Positions 1 to 8,362 are shown, counted from the first letter of the stretch. The stretch: DNA of 64,000 nucleotides from JAWLBY01 sp041687455 (GCA_041687455.1 JAWLBY010000004.1:62001-126000), one strand, 5' to 3'. Program-made: numbers and translations. The notes: generated from the letters alone by a model not told the origin.

Positions 1-961
1 CCTGCGCCTGCTCGGCCGCTTCGCGGCGCGAGCGCAGGCCTTCCTCGATGACCCGGTCGAGGTCGTCGACGGTGTACAGGTAGACGTCCTCGAATTCGGC
101 CGCGGCCGGATCGACGTCACGCGGCACGGCGAGGTCGAGCAGCAGCATCGGCCGGTGCCTGCGTGCCGCCAGCGCGCGGCCGATCGCGGCCGCCGACACC
201 ACCGGCAGCCGGCTGGCGGTCGCGGAAATGACGATGTCGGCCTCGGCCAGATGCCGCTCCAGCTCGTCGAGCGGCAAGGCGTAGCCGCCGAACCGCGAGG
301 CCAGCGCCTGCGCATGCGCCAGCGTCCGGTTGGCGACCAGCAGCCGCTGCACCCGCTGGTCGACCAGGTGCCGGGCCGCCAGTTCGATCGTGTCGCCGGC
401 CCCGACCAGCAGTACGGTGGCACGGTCGAGCTCGGTGAACACCTGCTGCGCCAGCCGCACGCCGGCGAACGCGACCGATACCGGATGAGCGCCGATCCGG
501 GTGTCGGTGCGGACCCTCTTCGCCACCGAGAATGCATGCTGGAACAGCCGTTCGAGCGCATTCTTCAATGCACCGGCACGGCGCGCGTGCTGGTAGGCGT
601 CCTTGACCTGGCCGAGTACCTGCGGTTCGCCGAGCACCAGCGAATCGAGCCCGGTCGCGACCCGCAGCAGGTGGCGCACCGCATCGCCGTCGGTGTGACA
701 GTACAGGTAACTGACGAGCTGGTCGGGATCGACGCCGTGGTGGCGGGCCAGCCACGCCGACGGCTGCGACTCGGCGCCCGCATCGACCACGCAGTACAGC
801 TCGGTGCGATTGCAGGTCGACAGCACCGCGGCTTCGTGAACGCCGGCCACCGCGCGCAGGCTGGTCAGCGCTTCCGGCAACTGTGCCGGCGCAAACGCGA
901 CCTGCTCGCGCAGGGCGACCGGGGCCGTCTGGTGATTCAGTCCGAGAGCGACGAGCGGCAT
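1..961 (-). CDS. hemA: Glutamyl-tRNA reductase, 3' end cut by window
   Basis: Reduces glutamyl-tRNA(Glu) to glutamate-1-semialdehyde, the first committed step of C5-pathway haem synthesis, in the cytoplasm. Read on the minus strand from an ATG at 961-959, the frame stays open to the window edge, giving 320 codons of a protein that is usually about 420 residues. The N-terminus has the family motif GLNHQTAP (residues 7-14). The active-site cysteine is Cys50 in STCNRTEL, the same position as in E. coli HemA. A nucleotide-binding LLVGAGDTIELAARHL stretch follows in the middle. The C-terminal dimerisation domain is missing because of the window edge. The gene is divergent from the TPR gene. Confidence 0.95.
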   Translation of the reverse strand, partial: MPLVALGLNHQTAPVALREQVAFAPAQLPEALTSLRAVAGVHEAAVLSTCNRTELYCVVDAGAESQPSAWLARHHGVDPDQLVSYLYCHTDGDAVRHLLRVATGLDSLVLGEPQVLGQVKDAYQHARRAGALKNALERLFQHAFSVAKRVRTDTRIGAHPVSVAFAGVRLAQQVFTELDRATVLLVGAGDTIELAARHLVDQRVQRLLVANRTLAHAQALASRFGGYALPLDELERHLAEADIVISATASRLPVVSAAAIGRALAARRHRPMLLLDLAVPRDVDPAAAEFEDVYLYTVDDLDRVIEEGLRSRREAAEQAQ

Positions 962-1069
962 GCAGGAAAAACGACAGGTGCCTGACGGTAGAATGCGGGA
1001 GTGTCCAACGAACTGCAGCGGCGCATGGCCGCATTGATCAACATCGGCGCAGCGAAGCGCTCCGGCCGC

Positions 1070-2740
1070 ATGCATTCGCCCCGGCGGCGGCGCGGGCTGC
1101 TTGCCGTGCTGCTGGGCGGTCTGCTGGCGGTCGCGCCATTGTACCCGTCGTCCGCTGCGGCGGCCGATGCCCTTCCCGAGGCTGTGCTGTTTCCGCTGCT
1201 GAGCGGCGAATTCGCGTTGCAGGAGGGTCGGCACGGCGAGGCCGCCGGGCACTACCTGCAGGCCGCGCGGGCGAGCGCCGATCCTCGGCTGGCCGAGCGC
1301 GCCGCGCGGGTCGCGCTGGCGGCCGATGCCGACGCGCTGGCCGCCGCCGCGATCGAGCGCTGGCATGCGCTGGAACCGGACGCGGCTGGCCTCGCGCCGA
1401 CGCGTGCGACCTTGGCGTTGCGCGCCGGCGACACCGTGCAGGCAGCCCAGGCGCTCGAGCGGCTGCTGGTCGAGCCGGGCGGTTGGGAGCAGGTCGTCCG
1501 CGTGCTGGCGGCCGAGCATCGCGCGCTTGCGGCTGCAGCGATCACATCATCGCTGGTCGATTCGGCCGGATTCCCGGCCGAACTCGAGCCGACCCTCGCG
1601 TTCGGCAGCCTGAGCGTCCGGCTCGGCCAGTCGGGCCTCGCCCGGCGACTGGCTCAGCGCGCCACCGACCTGCATCCGGAGTCGGCGCGGGCGTGGCTGT
1701 GGCGGGCCGAAGTCGAGCGCCGCCATGGCGATGCCGACGCCGCGCGGGTCGCGCTCGACCGAGTCCGCACGCTTCCGACCCTCGAGCCGGCGATGCGGCT
1801 CGCGCTCGCCGCGCAGCTCGACGCGCTCGGCGCCCCGGAAGCAGCCGCCGACGCGCTGGCCTCGGCCGGAGCGGATGGCCAACTGCTGGCCGCGCGGGTC
1901 GCCTATCTGGCGCGGGCGGAAGCGCACGACAAGCTCGAAGCACTGTATGTCGAGCTCGATGGCGACGGTGCCGACACGGCGGAGCGTCGCTATCTGCTGG
2001 GCCAGGTCGCCGAGGTGTTGCAGCGAGACGAAGCGGCACTCGGCTGGTACCGTTCGATCGACGACGGTGTCGACCGTGATCGCGCGCAGTTGCGGATCGC
2101 GGTACTGCACGATCGCGCCGACCAGTTCGAGGCTGCGTTGGCCACGCTGCATGCGCTGCAGCACAGCGACAGCGAGAACGGCGAAGTGCTGGTCGATGCC
2201 TACCTGCTCGAGTCCGAACTGCTGCGCCGGCGCGACCGCATCGAGCAGTCCGCCGCAGCGCTCGATCGCGGGCTCGGCGTGTTCGAGGACGAGCCGCAAC
2301 TGTTGTATGCGCGGGCGCTTGCGCACGAGCGGCATGGTCGGATCGACGCAGCGATCGACGACCTGCAACGGCTGGTCGCGCTCGACCCCGACAACCCGAA
2401 CGCGCTGAATGCGCTCGGCTACACGTTGGCCGATCGGACCGACCGCTACAACGAGGCGCTGCCGCTGATCGAGCGGGCACTGGCGCTCGATCCCGACAAC
2501 GCGGCGATTCTCGACTCGCTGGGCTGGGTGCTGCACAAGCTCGGGCGCAGCAGCGAGGCACTGCTGCACCTGCGTCGATCATTCGAGCTTGCCCGCGATG
2601 CCGAAGTCGCCGCCCACCTGGGCGAAGTGCTGTGGCTGCTGGGGCAGCGCGACGAGGCGCGGGCGGTCTGGCTGGTCGGGGGCGAGATCGATCAGGGCAA
2701 CCGGGCGCTGCGCGCTGCCCTCGAGCGCTACACCCCGTGA
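1070..2740 (+). CDS. Exported tetratricopeptide-repeat protein
   Basis: About 556 residues, alanine- and leucine-rich, made mostly of helical TPR-like repeats. The clearest repeats are in the C-terminal third, for example ALDPDNPNALNALGYTLAD and ALDPDNAAILDSLGWVLHK. The frame opens at GTG 1001, with ATG codons at 1025 and 1070. I prefer 1070 because the product then begins MHSPRRRRG followed by a hydrophobic core and an AAAAD-type cleavage region, a normal signal peptide. The earlier starts would give a very long n-region. The gene overlaps lolB at its stop codon and probably forms an operon with lolB and ispE. TPR proteins usually act as scaffolds; the partner here cannot be read from the sequence. 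Confidence 0.8.
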   Translation: MHSPRRRRGLLAVLLGGLLAVAPLYPSSAAAADALPEAVLFPLLSGEFALQEGRHGEAAGHYLQAARASADPRLAERAARVALAADADALAAAAIERWHALEPDAAGLAPTRATLALRAGDTVQAAQALERLLVEPGGWEQVVRVLAAEHRALAAAAITSSLVDSAGFPAELEPTLAFGSLSVRLGQSGLARRLAQRATDLHPESARAWLWRAEVERRHGDADAARVALDRVRTLPTLEPAMRLALAAQLDALGAPEAAADALASAGADGQLLAARVAYLARAEAHDKLEALYVELDGDGADTAERRYLLGQVAEVLQRDEAALGWYRSIDDGVDRDRAQLRIAVLHDRADQFEAALATLHALQHSDSENGEVLVDAYLLESELLRRRDRIEQSAAALDRGLGVFEDEPQLLYARALAHERHGRIDAAIDDLQRLVALDPDNPNALNALGYTLADRTDRYNEALPLIERALALDPDNAAILDSLGWVLHKLGRSSEALLHLRRSFELARDAEVAAHLGEVLWLLGQRDEARAVWLVGGEIDQGNRALRAALERYTP

Positions 2741-3372
2741 TCGGCCATTGGCACCTGCCGAACGCGCCTGGCCGCGTTCGTTTCGTTGCGATCGCCGCTG
2801 CCGTGGGCCTGCTCGCCGGCTGTGCCGTCGCGCCGAAACCGGTCGTGTCGGATCGGCAGGCGCTGGCCGATCAGGCGGCCCGCGAGCGGCAGCTCGGCCA
2901 GCGCGAGGCATGGGCGCTGCGCGGCCGGCTCGCCGTGTCCGGCAACGGCGACGGCGGTAGCGGCCAACTGCAGTGGCGACAATCCGGTCACGACACCACC
3001 TTCGAGGTACGCGCGCCGGTATCGCGGCAGACCTGGCGTCTGCTAGCGAACAGCGCTCAGGCCCGTCTCGAGGGCCTCGAAGGTGGCATTCGCGAGGGCC
3101 GCGATGCTGCTTCGCTGGTCCGCGACGAAATCGGCTGGGAACTGCCGATCGAGCATCTTGCAGCGTGGGTGCGCGGCATGCGCGGTCCCGGACGCGCCTC
3201 GGTCGAGTTCGATCGGCATGGGTTGCCGGCGCGGATCGAGCAGCACGGCTGGCAAATCGAATACCGCGGCTGGGACCGCGCGCAGACGCCGCCGATGCCG
3301 TCGCGCGTGTTCGCCAGCCGCGGCGACCACCGGGTGCGGCTGGCGATCGAGCAATGGCAGTTCGGCCCTTGA
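2737..3372 (+). CDS. lolB: Outer-membrane lipoprotein insertion protein LolB
   Basis: LolB receives lipoproteins from periplasmic LolA and inserts them into the outer membrane. The 211-residue product starts at GTG 2737, whose GTGA overlaps the TGA of the TPR gene. A short hydrophobic signal ends in the lipobox LLAGC, so the protein is itself a lipoprotein. The mature part contains WALRGRLAVSG, a LolB-like first beta strand, and ends with RVRLAIEQWQ. Its place between a TPR gene and ispE matches gammaproteobacterial gene order. An upstream extension of the frame (from 2632) lies inside the TPR gene and lacks a signal peptide. Confidence 0.9.
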   Translation: MIGHWHLPNAPGRVRFVAIAAAVGLLAGCAVAPKPVVSDRQALADQAARERQLGQREAWALRGRLAVSGNGDGGSGQLQWRQSGHDTTFEVRAPVSRQTWRLLANSAQARLEGLEGGIREGRDAASLVRDEIGWELPIEHLAAWVRGMRGPGRASVEFDRHGLPARIEQHGWQIEYRGWDRAQTPPMPSRVFASRGDHRVRLAIEQWQFGP

Positions 3373-4274
3373 TCGAATCCACCGGTTTCGCCACGCCGGG
3401 CCCGGATGCCGCTGATCCTGTCGACGGCTGGAGTCGCTGGCCGGCGCCGGCCAAGCTGAACCTGTTCCTGCAGATCGTCGGGCGCCGCGACGACGGCTAT
3501 CACCTGTTGCAGACGGTGTTCCAGTTGCTGGACTGGGGCGATACGGTCTGGCTGCGGCCACGCCCGGATGGTCGGATCGAGCGGCCGGCCGGGCCGCCAT
3601 CGGTGCGCGCCGACGCCGATCTGACCGTACGCGCGGCGCGGCTGCTGCAGCAGGCGACCGGTTGCAGCGCCGGAGTCGAGATCCGGATCGACAAGCAGAT
3701 CCCGCTCGGCGGCGGCTTCGGCGGCGGCAGCTCCGACGCCGCGACCGTGCTGGTGGCGCTGAACCGGCTGTGGGCGACCGGGCTCGATGCCGGCAAGCTC
3801 GCCGATCTCGGCGCCACACTCGGTGCCGACGTCCCGGTGTTCGTCCACGGCCAGTCGGCGTGGGCCGAGGGGGTAGGCGAGCGTCTGACGCCGCTGGCGC
3901 TGCCCGACTGCTGGTATGTGCTGGTCGACTCCGGCGTCCAGGTACCCACGGCCGAGCTGTTCCAAGCGCCTGATTTGACCAGAAATGCGATTCCGCTCAG
4001 AATGCCGGGCTCGAATTTCGACCGGTCGCTCGGCAACGTTTTCGAACCCGTGCTGCGTCGCAGGGCGCCGCGGGTCGATGCGGCGCTGACGGCCTTGTCG
4101 CGTTTCGGGCATGCGAACCTGACCGGAACCGGCGGCGGCTGTTTCCTGGCCTGCCAGCGACGCGAGGACGCCGAGGCGGTCCGCGCGGCGCTGGCGCCGG
4201 AATGGCCAGTCTGGCTGGCACGCGGCATCGATCGGTCACCGCTGCTGGACGCAATCGAGACCAACGGCGAGTAG
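3369..4274 (+). CDS. ispE: 4-diphosphocytidyl-2-C-methyl-D-erythritol kinase
   Basis: GHMP kinase that phosphorylates the 2-hydroxyl of CDP-methylerythritol in the MEP isoprenoid pathway. The substrate-binding start PAKLNLFLQIVGRRDDGYH, the glycine-rich ATP loop PLGGGFGGGSSDAA and the C-terminal GTGGGCF motif are all visible. No ATG fits. The best start is TTG 3369, which overlaps the lolB stop as TTGA and places PAKLNLFL about 27 residues from the N-terminus; length is then 301 residues. The overlap suggests translational coupling with lolB. A 140-bp tandem repeat begins 16 bases after the stop. Confidence 0.92.
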   Translation: MIESTGFATPGPDAADPVDGWSRWPAPAKLNLFLQIVGRRDDGYHLLQTVFQLLDWGDTVWLRPRPDGRIERPAGPPSVRADADLTVRAARLLQQATGCSAGVEIRIDKQIPLGGGFGGGSSDAATVLVALNRLWATGLDAGKLADLGATLGADVPVFVHGQSAWAEGVGERLTPLALPDCWYVLVDSGVQVPTAELFQAPDLTRNAIPLRMPGSNFDRSLGNVFEPVLRRRAPRVDAALTALSRFGHANLTGTGGGCFLACQRREDAEAVRAALAPEWPVWLARGIDRSPLLDAIETNGE

Positions 4275-4290
4275 CGACGTAGATCAGAAC

Positions 4291-4620
4291 GAGTGGCGGC
4301 TTTGCCGCCGCCGCGACGTGAAGGTCGGCCAGGAGGGCCGCAGGTGTACCGCGACACCGGCAACGGAGCCGGACCGCGGTACACGGATGTACCGCCCGCG
4401 AGCGTACGCGCAAGCGTACCGAGCGGGAGCGAGTGGCGGCTTTGCCGCCGCCGCGACGTGAAGGTCGGCCAGGAGGGCCGCAGGTGTACCGCGACACCGG
4501 CAACGGAGCCGGACCGCGGTACACGGATGTACCGCCCGCGAGCGTACGCGCAAGCGTACCGAGCGGGAGCGAGTGGCGGCTTTGCCGCCGCCGCGACGTG
4601 AAGGTCGGCCAGGAGGGCCG
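4291..4620. repeat. 140-bp tandem repeat (2.36 copies) rich in hairpins
   Basis: Copy 1 is 4291-4430, copy 2 is 4431-4570, and a 50-bp partial third copy runs 4571-4620. The copies look identical. Inside copy 1 are: GGCGGC/GCCGCC (4295-4309); GTGTACCGCG (4344-4353) complementary to CGCGGTACAC (4375-4384); an alternative pairing of GCGGTACA (4376-4383) with TGTACCGC (4388-4395); and GTACGC-GCAA-GCGTAC (4404-4419). Spurious open frames cross the array in several frames because 140 is not a multiple of three, so I do not call genes here. The stretch 4275-4637 between ispE and tRNA-Gln holds only this array and the hairpin that follows. Confidence 0.95.
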
Positions 4621-4629
4621 ATCCTTCAC
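4598..4629 (+). other. Strong stem-loop ending the repeat array, just upstream of tRNA-Gln
   Basis: GTGAAGGTCGGCC (4598-4610) can pair with GGCCGA plus CCTTCAC (4616-4621 and 4623-4629), leaving one bulged T and a five-base loop. The left arm and the start of the right arm belong to the truncated third repeat copy; the rest is unique sequence. The stem ends 8 bases before the tRNA-Gln 5' end. There is no T-run, so it is not an obvious intrinsic terminator. Confidence 0.7.
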
Positions 4630-4637
4630 AAGAACAC

Positions 4638-4712
4638 TGGGGCGTCGCCAAGTGGTAAGGCACCGGATTTTGATTCCGGCATTCGCAGGTTCGAATCCTG
4701 CCGCCCCAGCCA
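4638..4712 (+). tRNA. tRNA-Gln (anticodon TTG)
   Basis: Acceptor arm TGGGGCG pairs with CGCCCCA (4702-4708), followed by discriminator G and an encoded CCA. The anticodon stem CCGGA/TCCGG encloses TTG at 4670-4672, and the T-arm contains GTTCGAATC. The prs start is 35 bases downstream, so the two are probably co-transcribed. Confidence 0.97.
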
Positions 4713-4747
4713 GATTTCGATTCTTCGATGTGCCGACGAGGTGGTTC

Positions 4748-5704
4748 GTGAACAGCGACGGTTTGCTGGTCTTCTCCGGAAATGCGAACCGGCCTCTGGC
4801 CCAATCGGTGTGCCGCGTGCTCGGTACCCGGCTCGGCAAGGCGCTGGTCGGACGATTCTCCGACGGCGAGGTGCAGGTCGAGATCGAGGAGAACGTCCGC
4901 CGGCAGGAAGTGTTCGTGGTGCAGTCGACCTGCGCGCCGACGGCCGAGAATTTCATGGAGCTGCTGGTGCTGATCGACGCGCTCAAGCGCGCATCGGTGG
5001 CCAGCGTCACTGCCGTCGTGCCGTATTTCGGCTATGCGCGGCAGGATCGCCGGCCGCGCTCGGCGCGAGTGCCGATCACGGCCAAGGTCGCGGCCAAGAT
5101 GTTCTCCGCGGTCGACACCGATCGGGTGCTGACGGTCGACGTGCATGCCGACCAGATCCAGGGTTTCTTCGACATCCCGGTCGACAACGTCTACGCATCA
5201 CCGCTGCTGCTGGCCGACATCTGGCGCACGATCGGTACCGAAAACCTGATCGTTGTCAGCCCGGACGTCGGTGGCGTGGTTCGAGCGCGTGCCATCGCCA
5301 AGCGGCTCGATGACGCCGACCTGGCGATCATCGACAAGCGCCGGCCGAGGGCCAATGTCGCGACCGTCATGAACATCATCGGTGACGTCAACGGCAAGGA
5401 CTGCGTGCTGGTCGACGACATCGTCGACACCGCGGGAACGCTGTGCGCCGCGGCGGCGGCGCTGAAGGAACATGGCGCGAAGAAGGTGGTCGCGTACTGC
5501 ACGCATCCGGTGCTGTCGGGTCCGGCGATCAGCAACATCAGCAATTCGCAGCTCGATGAGCTGGTCGTCACCGATACGATCCCGTTGCGGGCCGATGCCA
5601 GGGCCTGCGGCAAGATCCGCCAGCTCAGCGTCGCCGAGCTGCTGGCCGAGACGATCCGCCGGATCGCGTTCGGCGAATCGGTCAGTTCGTTGTACGTCGA
5701 CTGA
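4748..5704 (+). CDS. prs: Ribose-phosphate pyrophosphokinase (PRPP synthetase)
   Basis: Makes PRPP from ribose-5-phosphate and ATP for nucleotide, histidine, tryptophan and NAD synthesis. The 318-residue product shows LLVFSGNANRPLA at the start, the FSDGE loop, YFGYARQDRR in the ATP-binding flexible loop, VDVHADQIQGFF, and the PRPP-binding loop VLVDDIVDTAGT. The start is GTG 4748, preceded by a GAGGTGG ribosome-binding sequence. The frame runs open upstream through the tRNA and repeats, which I treat as spurious. Length and motifs fit the standard class I enzyme. Confidence 0.96.
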   Translation: MNSDGLLVFSGNANRPLAQSVCRVLGTRLGKALVGRFSDGEVQVEIEENVRRQEVFVVQSTCAPTAENFMELLVLIDALKRASVASVTAVVPYFGYARQDRRPRSARVPITAKVAAKMFSAVDTDRVLTVDVHADQIQGFFDIPVDNVYASPLLLADIWRTIGTENLIVVSPDVGGVVRARAIAKRLDDADLAIIDKRRPRANVATVMNIIGDVNGKDCVLVDDIVDTAGTLCAAAAALKEHGAKKVVAYCTHPVLSGPAISNISNSQLDELVVTDTIPLRADARACGKIRQLSVAELLAETIRRIAFGESVSSLYVD

Positions 5705-5716
5705 CGTCGATGGTGG

Positions 5717-5764
5717 TCGGGAATGGGGATTCGGGAATCGACAGTTCCGAATCCCGATTCCCGA
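5717..5764. repeat. TCGGGAATC-type intergenic stem-loop, copy 1
   Basis: The arm at 5717-5734 is the reverse complement of 5747-5764 apart from one central G/G mismatch, giving an 18-position stem with a 12-base loop. It is built from TCGGGAAT/GGGATTCGG units and lies between prs and rplY. Similar elements occur at 11054-11179 and 12383-12485. Confidence 0.85.
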
Positions 5765-5844
5765 TCCGCGGGAGCAAGCGCTCACCTGGTCGCGGGTGAG
5801 CATTTTCCGCCGCAAGGCGGGTTATCAAGCAAGGGCACACAGCA

Positions 5845-6462
5845 ATGGCTACCCAACACGTGATTCAGGCCGCCAGCCGCAAGGACGAGGGGAAAGGTGC
5901 GAGCCGCCGCCTGCGTCGTACCGGTCAACTGCCTGCCGTCGTCTACGGCGGACACCAGGATCCGCAGAGCATCCAGATCCTGCACAACACCGCACTGCTC
6001 GCGTCGCAGCACGAATGGTTCTATGCGTCGGTGCTCGATCTCGAGATCGACGGCAAGCTGCAGAAGGTCGTGCTGCGTGACATGCAGCGTCATCCGTACA
6101 AGGCCGTCATCCTGCACCTCGACTTCCAGCGCATTTCCGAGAACGAGGCGATCAGCTTCAAGGTGCCGCTGCACTTCGTGAACCAGGAAGGCTCGCCGGC
6201 CGGCAAGACCTCGGGCGTGGTCATCACCCACGAGCTGAACGAAATCGAGATCAGTTGCCTGCCGAAGGATCTGCCGGAGTTCATCGAGGTCGATCTGGCT
6301 TCGTTGAAGCAGGGCGACGTGGTCCACCTGTCGCAGATCGCGCTGCCGGCCGGTGTTTCGATTCCGGCGCTCAAGCTCGGCAAGGAGCACGACATCGCGG
6401 TCGTGATCGCGCGCCAGGCCAAGGGCGAGTCGGCCGAAGGCGAGGCGTCCGAAGAAGCCTGA
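5845..6462 (+). CDS. rplY: 50S ribosomal protein L25, long (Ctc/TL5) form
   Basis: Binds 5S rRNA in the large subunit. At 205 residues this is the two-domain Ctc form: an N-terminal L25 domain (about 1-95, with GKGASRRLRRTGQLPAVVYG) and a C-terminal beta-rich domain, ending in an acidic tail rich in Glu and Ser. The prs-rplY-pth-ychF order is common in gamma- and betaproteobacteria. The start ATG 5845 has only a weak purine-rich sequence upstream. Confidence 0.95.
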   Translation: MATQHVIQAASRKDEGKGASRRLRRTGQLPAVVYGGHQDPQSIQILHNTALLASQHEWFYASVLDLEIDGKLQKVVLRDMQRHPYKAVILHLDFQRISENEAISFKVPLHFVNQEGSPAGKTSGVVITHELNEIEISCLPKDLPEFIEVDLASLKQGDVVHLSQIALPAGVSIPALKLGKEHDIAVVIARQAKGESAEGEASEEA

Positions 6463-6480
6463 TCCCGGAATGCGACTCGC

Positions 6481-6510
6481 GCTACCGCGTGGCATATGCC
6501 GCGCGGTAGC
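6481..6510. repeat. 30-base near-perfect palindrome between rplY and pth
   Basis: GCTACCGCG (6481-6489) and CGCGGTAGC (6502-6510) flank GGCATATGCC. The two halves are complementary over all 15 positions if one G-T wobble is allowed. It lies 18 bases before the pth start and has no T-run. Confidence 0.8.
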
Positions 6511-6527
6511 TGCGGGTGCAACGACGC

Positions 6528-7115
6528 ATGACTTCGATTCGATTGCTGGTCGGGCTCGGCAACCCGGGGCCGGAACATGCCGGCCAGCGGCACAATGCCG
6601 GGTTCGACTGGATCGACGCGGTCGCATGCAGTGCCGGTGCGCGCTTCGGCAGCGAGCCGAAGTTGCACGGCGAAACTGCCCGGGCGCAGATCGATGGCCA
6701 TGATGTCCGCCTGCTCAAGCCTTCCACGTACATGAACCGCAGCGGCCAGTCGGTGGCTGCGGCGTTGCGCTACTGGAAGATCGAGCCCGAGCAGATGCTG
6801 GTCGCCCATGACGACCTCGACCTGGCTGCCGGCACGGTCCGCCTCAAGTTCGACGGCGGACACGGTGGGCAGAACGGGCTTCGCGACATCTTCGCCCACC
6901 TCGGGCACGGCCGCTTCCATCGGCTGCGTCTCGGCATCGGCCATCCGGGTCACAGGGACAAGGTCACTCCGTGGGTGCTCGGGCGCCCCGGCAAGGACGA
7001 CGCGGCCTCGATTGCGCGGGCGATCGACGACGCAATGGCCGTGCTGCCGATCCTGCTCGCGGGCCACCACGCCGAGGCAATGAAGCGCCTGCACACGACG
7101 GCCGCGGCGCGATAG
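6528..7115 (+). CDS. pth: Peptidyl-tRNA hydrolase
   Basis: Releases peptides from tRNAs dropped by stalled ribosomes. The 195-residue product has LVGLGNPG near its start, RHNAGFDWID with the catalytic histidine, KPSTYMNRSGQSV, and AHDDLDL with the catalytic aspartate. An in-frame GTG lies 12 bases earlier (6516), but ATG 6528 gives the usual short lead before LLVGLGNPG. It lies between rplY and ychF as in many proteobacteria. Confidence 0.95.
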   Translation: MTSIRLLVGLGNPGPEHAGQRHNAGFDWIDAVACSAGARFGSEPKLHGETARAQIDGHDVRLLKPSTYMNRSGQSVAAALRYWKIEPEQMLVAHDDLDLAAGTVRLKFDGGHGGQNGLRDIFAHLGHGRFHRLRLGIGHPGHRDKVTPWVLGRPGKDDAASIARAIDDAMAVLPILLAGHHAEAMKRLHTTAAAR

Positions 7116-7193
7116 GCGCCCGCCCGGGCGCAGTCGCGAACGCTGGTGTCCCGGCCACTTCCCACCACCGAACTCAACTTCCCGGACTCATCC

Positions 7194-8285
7194 ATGGGCA
7201 TCAAATGCGGCATCGTCGGACTGCCTAACGTCGGCAAGTCGACCCTGTTCAACGCGCTGACCAAGGCCGGCATCGCCGCGGCCAACTTCCCCTTCTGCAC
7301 GATCGACCCGAACGTCGGCGTCGTGCCGGTGCCCGATCCTCGGCTGCAGCAGTTGGCCGACATCATCAAGCCGCAGCGGGTCGTGCCGACCTCGGTCGAG
7401 TTCGTCGACATCGCGGGCCTGGTCGCAGGTGCATCGAAAGGCGAAGGGCTCGGCAACAAGTTCCTGGCGCACATCCGGGAGGTCGACGCGATCGCCCACG
7501 TCGTGCGTTGCTTCGAGCATGGCGACGTCGTGCACGTGGCCGGCCGGATCGATCCGATCGCCGATATCGAAACGATCGATACCGAGCTGGCACTTGCCGA
7601 CCTCGATTCGGTCGAGCGTGCGCTGCAGCGCGCCGAGAAAGCCGCCAAGGCCGGCGACAAGGACGCGGCGGCAAAGCGCGACGTGCTGCAGAAGGTCCGT
7701 GCCGGACTCGACCAGGGGCGCCCGGCTCGAGCGCTTGGGCTCGACGCCGACGAACGTGCGGCGATTCGCGACCTGTTCCTGCTGACGCTGAAGCCGGTCA
7801 TGTACGTCGCCAACGTGCTCGAGGACGGCTTCGAGAACAATCCGCACCTGGACCGTGTCCGCGAGCGGGCGGCCGGAGAAGGGGCCGAAGTCGTTGCGGT
7901 GTGCGCGGCGATCGAGGAGGAACTCGCACAGCTCGACGATGCCGATCGCGATGCGTTCCTGACCGACCTCGGCCTCGACGAGCCCGGTCTGAACCGGGTG
8001 ATCCGGGCGGCCTATCGGCTGCTCGGCCTTCAGACCTACTTCACCGCCGGGGTCAAGGAGGTGCGAGCGTGGCAAGTCCGGGTCGGAGCCACCGCGCCGC
8101 AGGCGGCCGGCGTCATCCATACCGATTTCGAAAAGGGCTTCATCCGCTCGGAGACGATGGCATTCGACGACTTCATCCGCTATCGCGGCGAGGCCGGCTG
8201 CAAGGAGGCGGGGCGGCTGCGGCTCGAGGGCAAGGACTACGTCGTGCAGGAAGGGGACATCCTGCATTTCCGCTTCAACGTCTGA
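7194..8285 (+). CDS. ychF: Redox-regulated ATPase YchF (Obg family, OLA1-like)
   Basis: P-loop NTPase of the translation-factor class that prefers ATP and binds ribosomes. The product is 363 residues, the standard length. It has GLPNVGKST (P-loop) near the start, FVDIAGLVAGASKGEGLGN (switch II region), and a C-terminal TGS domain ending YVVQEGDILHFRFNV. ATG 7194 is chosen because MGIKCGIVGLPNVGKS is the conserved N-terminus; the frame extends upstream to 7146 without similarity. It is the last gene of the prs-rplY-pth-ychF group. Confidence 0.96.
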   Translation: MGIKCGIVGLPNVGKSTLFNALTKAGIAAANFPFCTIDPNVGVVPVPDPRLQQLADIIKPQRVVPTSVEFVDIAGLVAGASKGEGLGNKFLAHIREVDAIAHVVRCFEHGDVVHVAGRIDPIADIETIDTELALADLDSVERALQRAEKAAKAGDKDAAAKRDVLQKVRAGLDQGRPARALGLDADERAAIRDLFLLTLKPVMYVANVLEDGFENNPHLDRVRERAAGEGAEVVAVCAAIEEELAQLDDADRDAFLTDLGLDEPGLNRVIRAAYRLLGLQTYFTAGVKEVRAWQVRVGATAPQAAGVIHTDFEKGFIRSETMAFDDFIRYRGEAGCKEAGRLRLEGKDYVVQEGDILHFRFNV

Positions 8286-8333
8286 GCCCGCTTGCCGGAA
8301 ACCGCGCGCCGCAGATCGAATCGAAAAACATCG

Positions 8334-8362
8334 TTGACATCGACCGGTTCGCCTCGCACAAT
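8334..8362 (+). promoter_or_regulatory. Sigma-70 promoter for the tRNA-Tyr-Gly-Thr-tuf unit
   Basis: A perfect TTGACA (8334-8339) is separated by 17 bases from CACAAT (8357-8362, 4 of 6 matches to consensus). The predicted transcription start is a few bases before the tRNA-Tyr 5' end at 8378. Confidence 0.7.

Noticed and set aside
4293..4601. Open frames running through the 140-bp repeats and into prs
   Set aside because: The repeat unit is not a multiple of three, frames rotate between copies, and no family or ribosome-binding site supports them.
4291..4620. CRISPR-like array
   Set aside because: The repeats are directly tandem with no variable spacers and no cas genes.
6481..6510. Palindrome before pth as an intrinsic terminator
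   Set aside because: No T-run follows, and pth begins 18 bases later.
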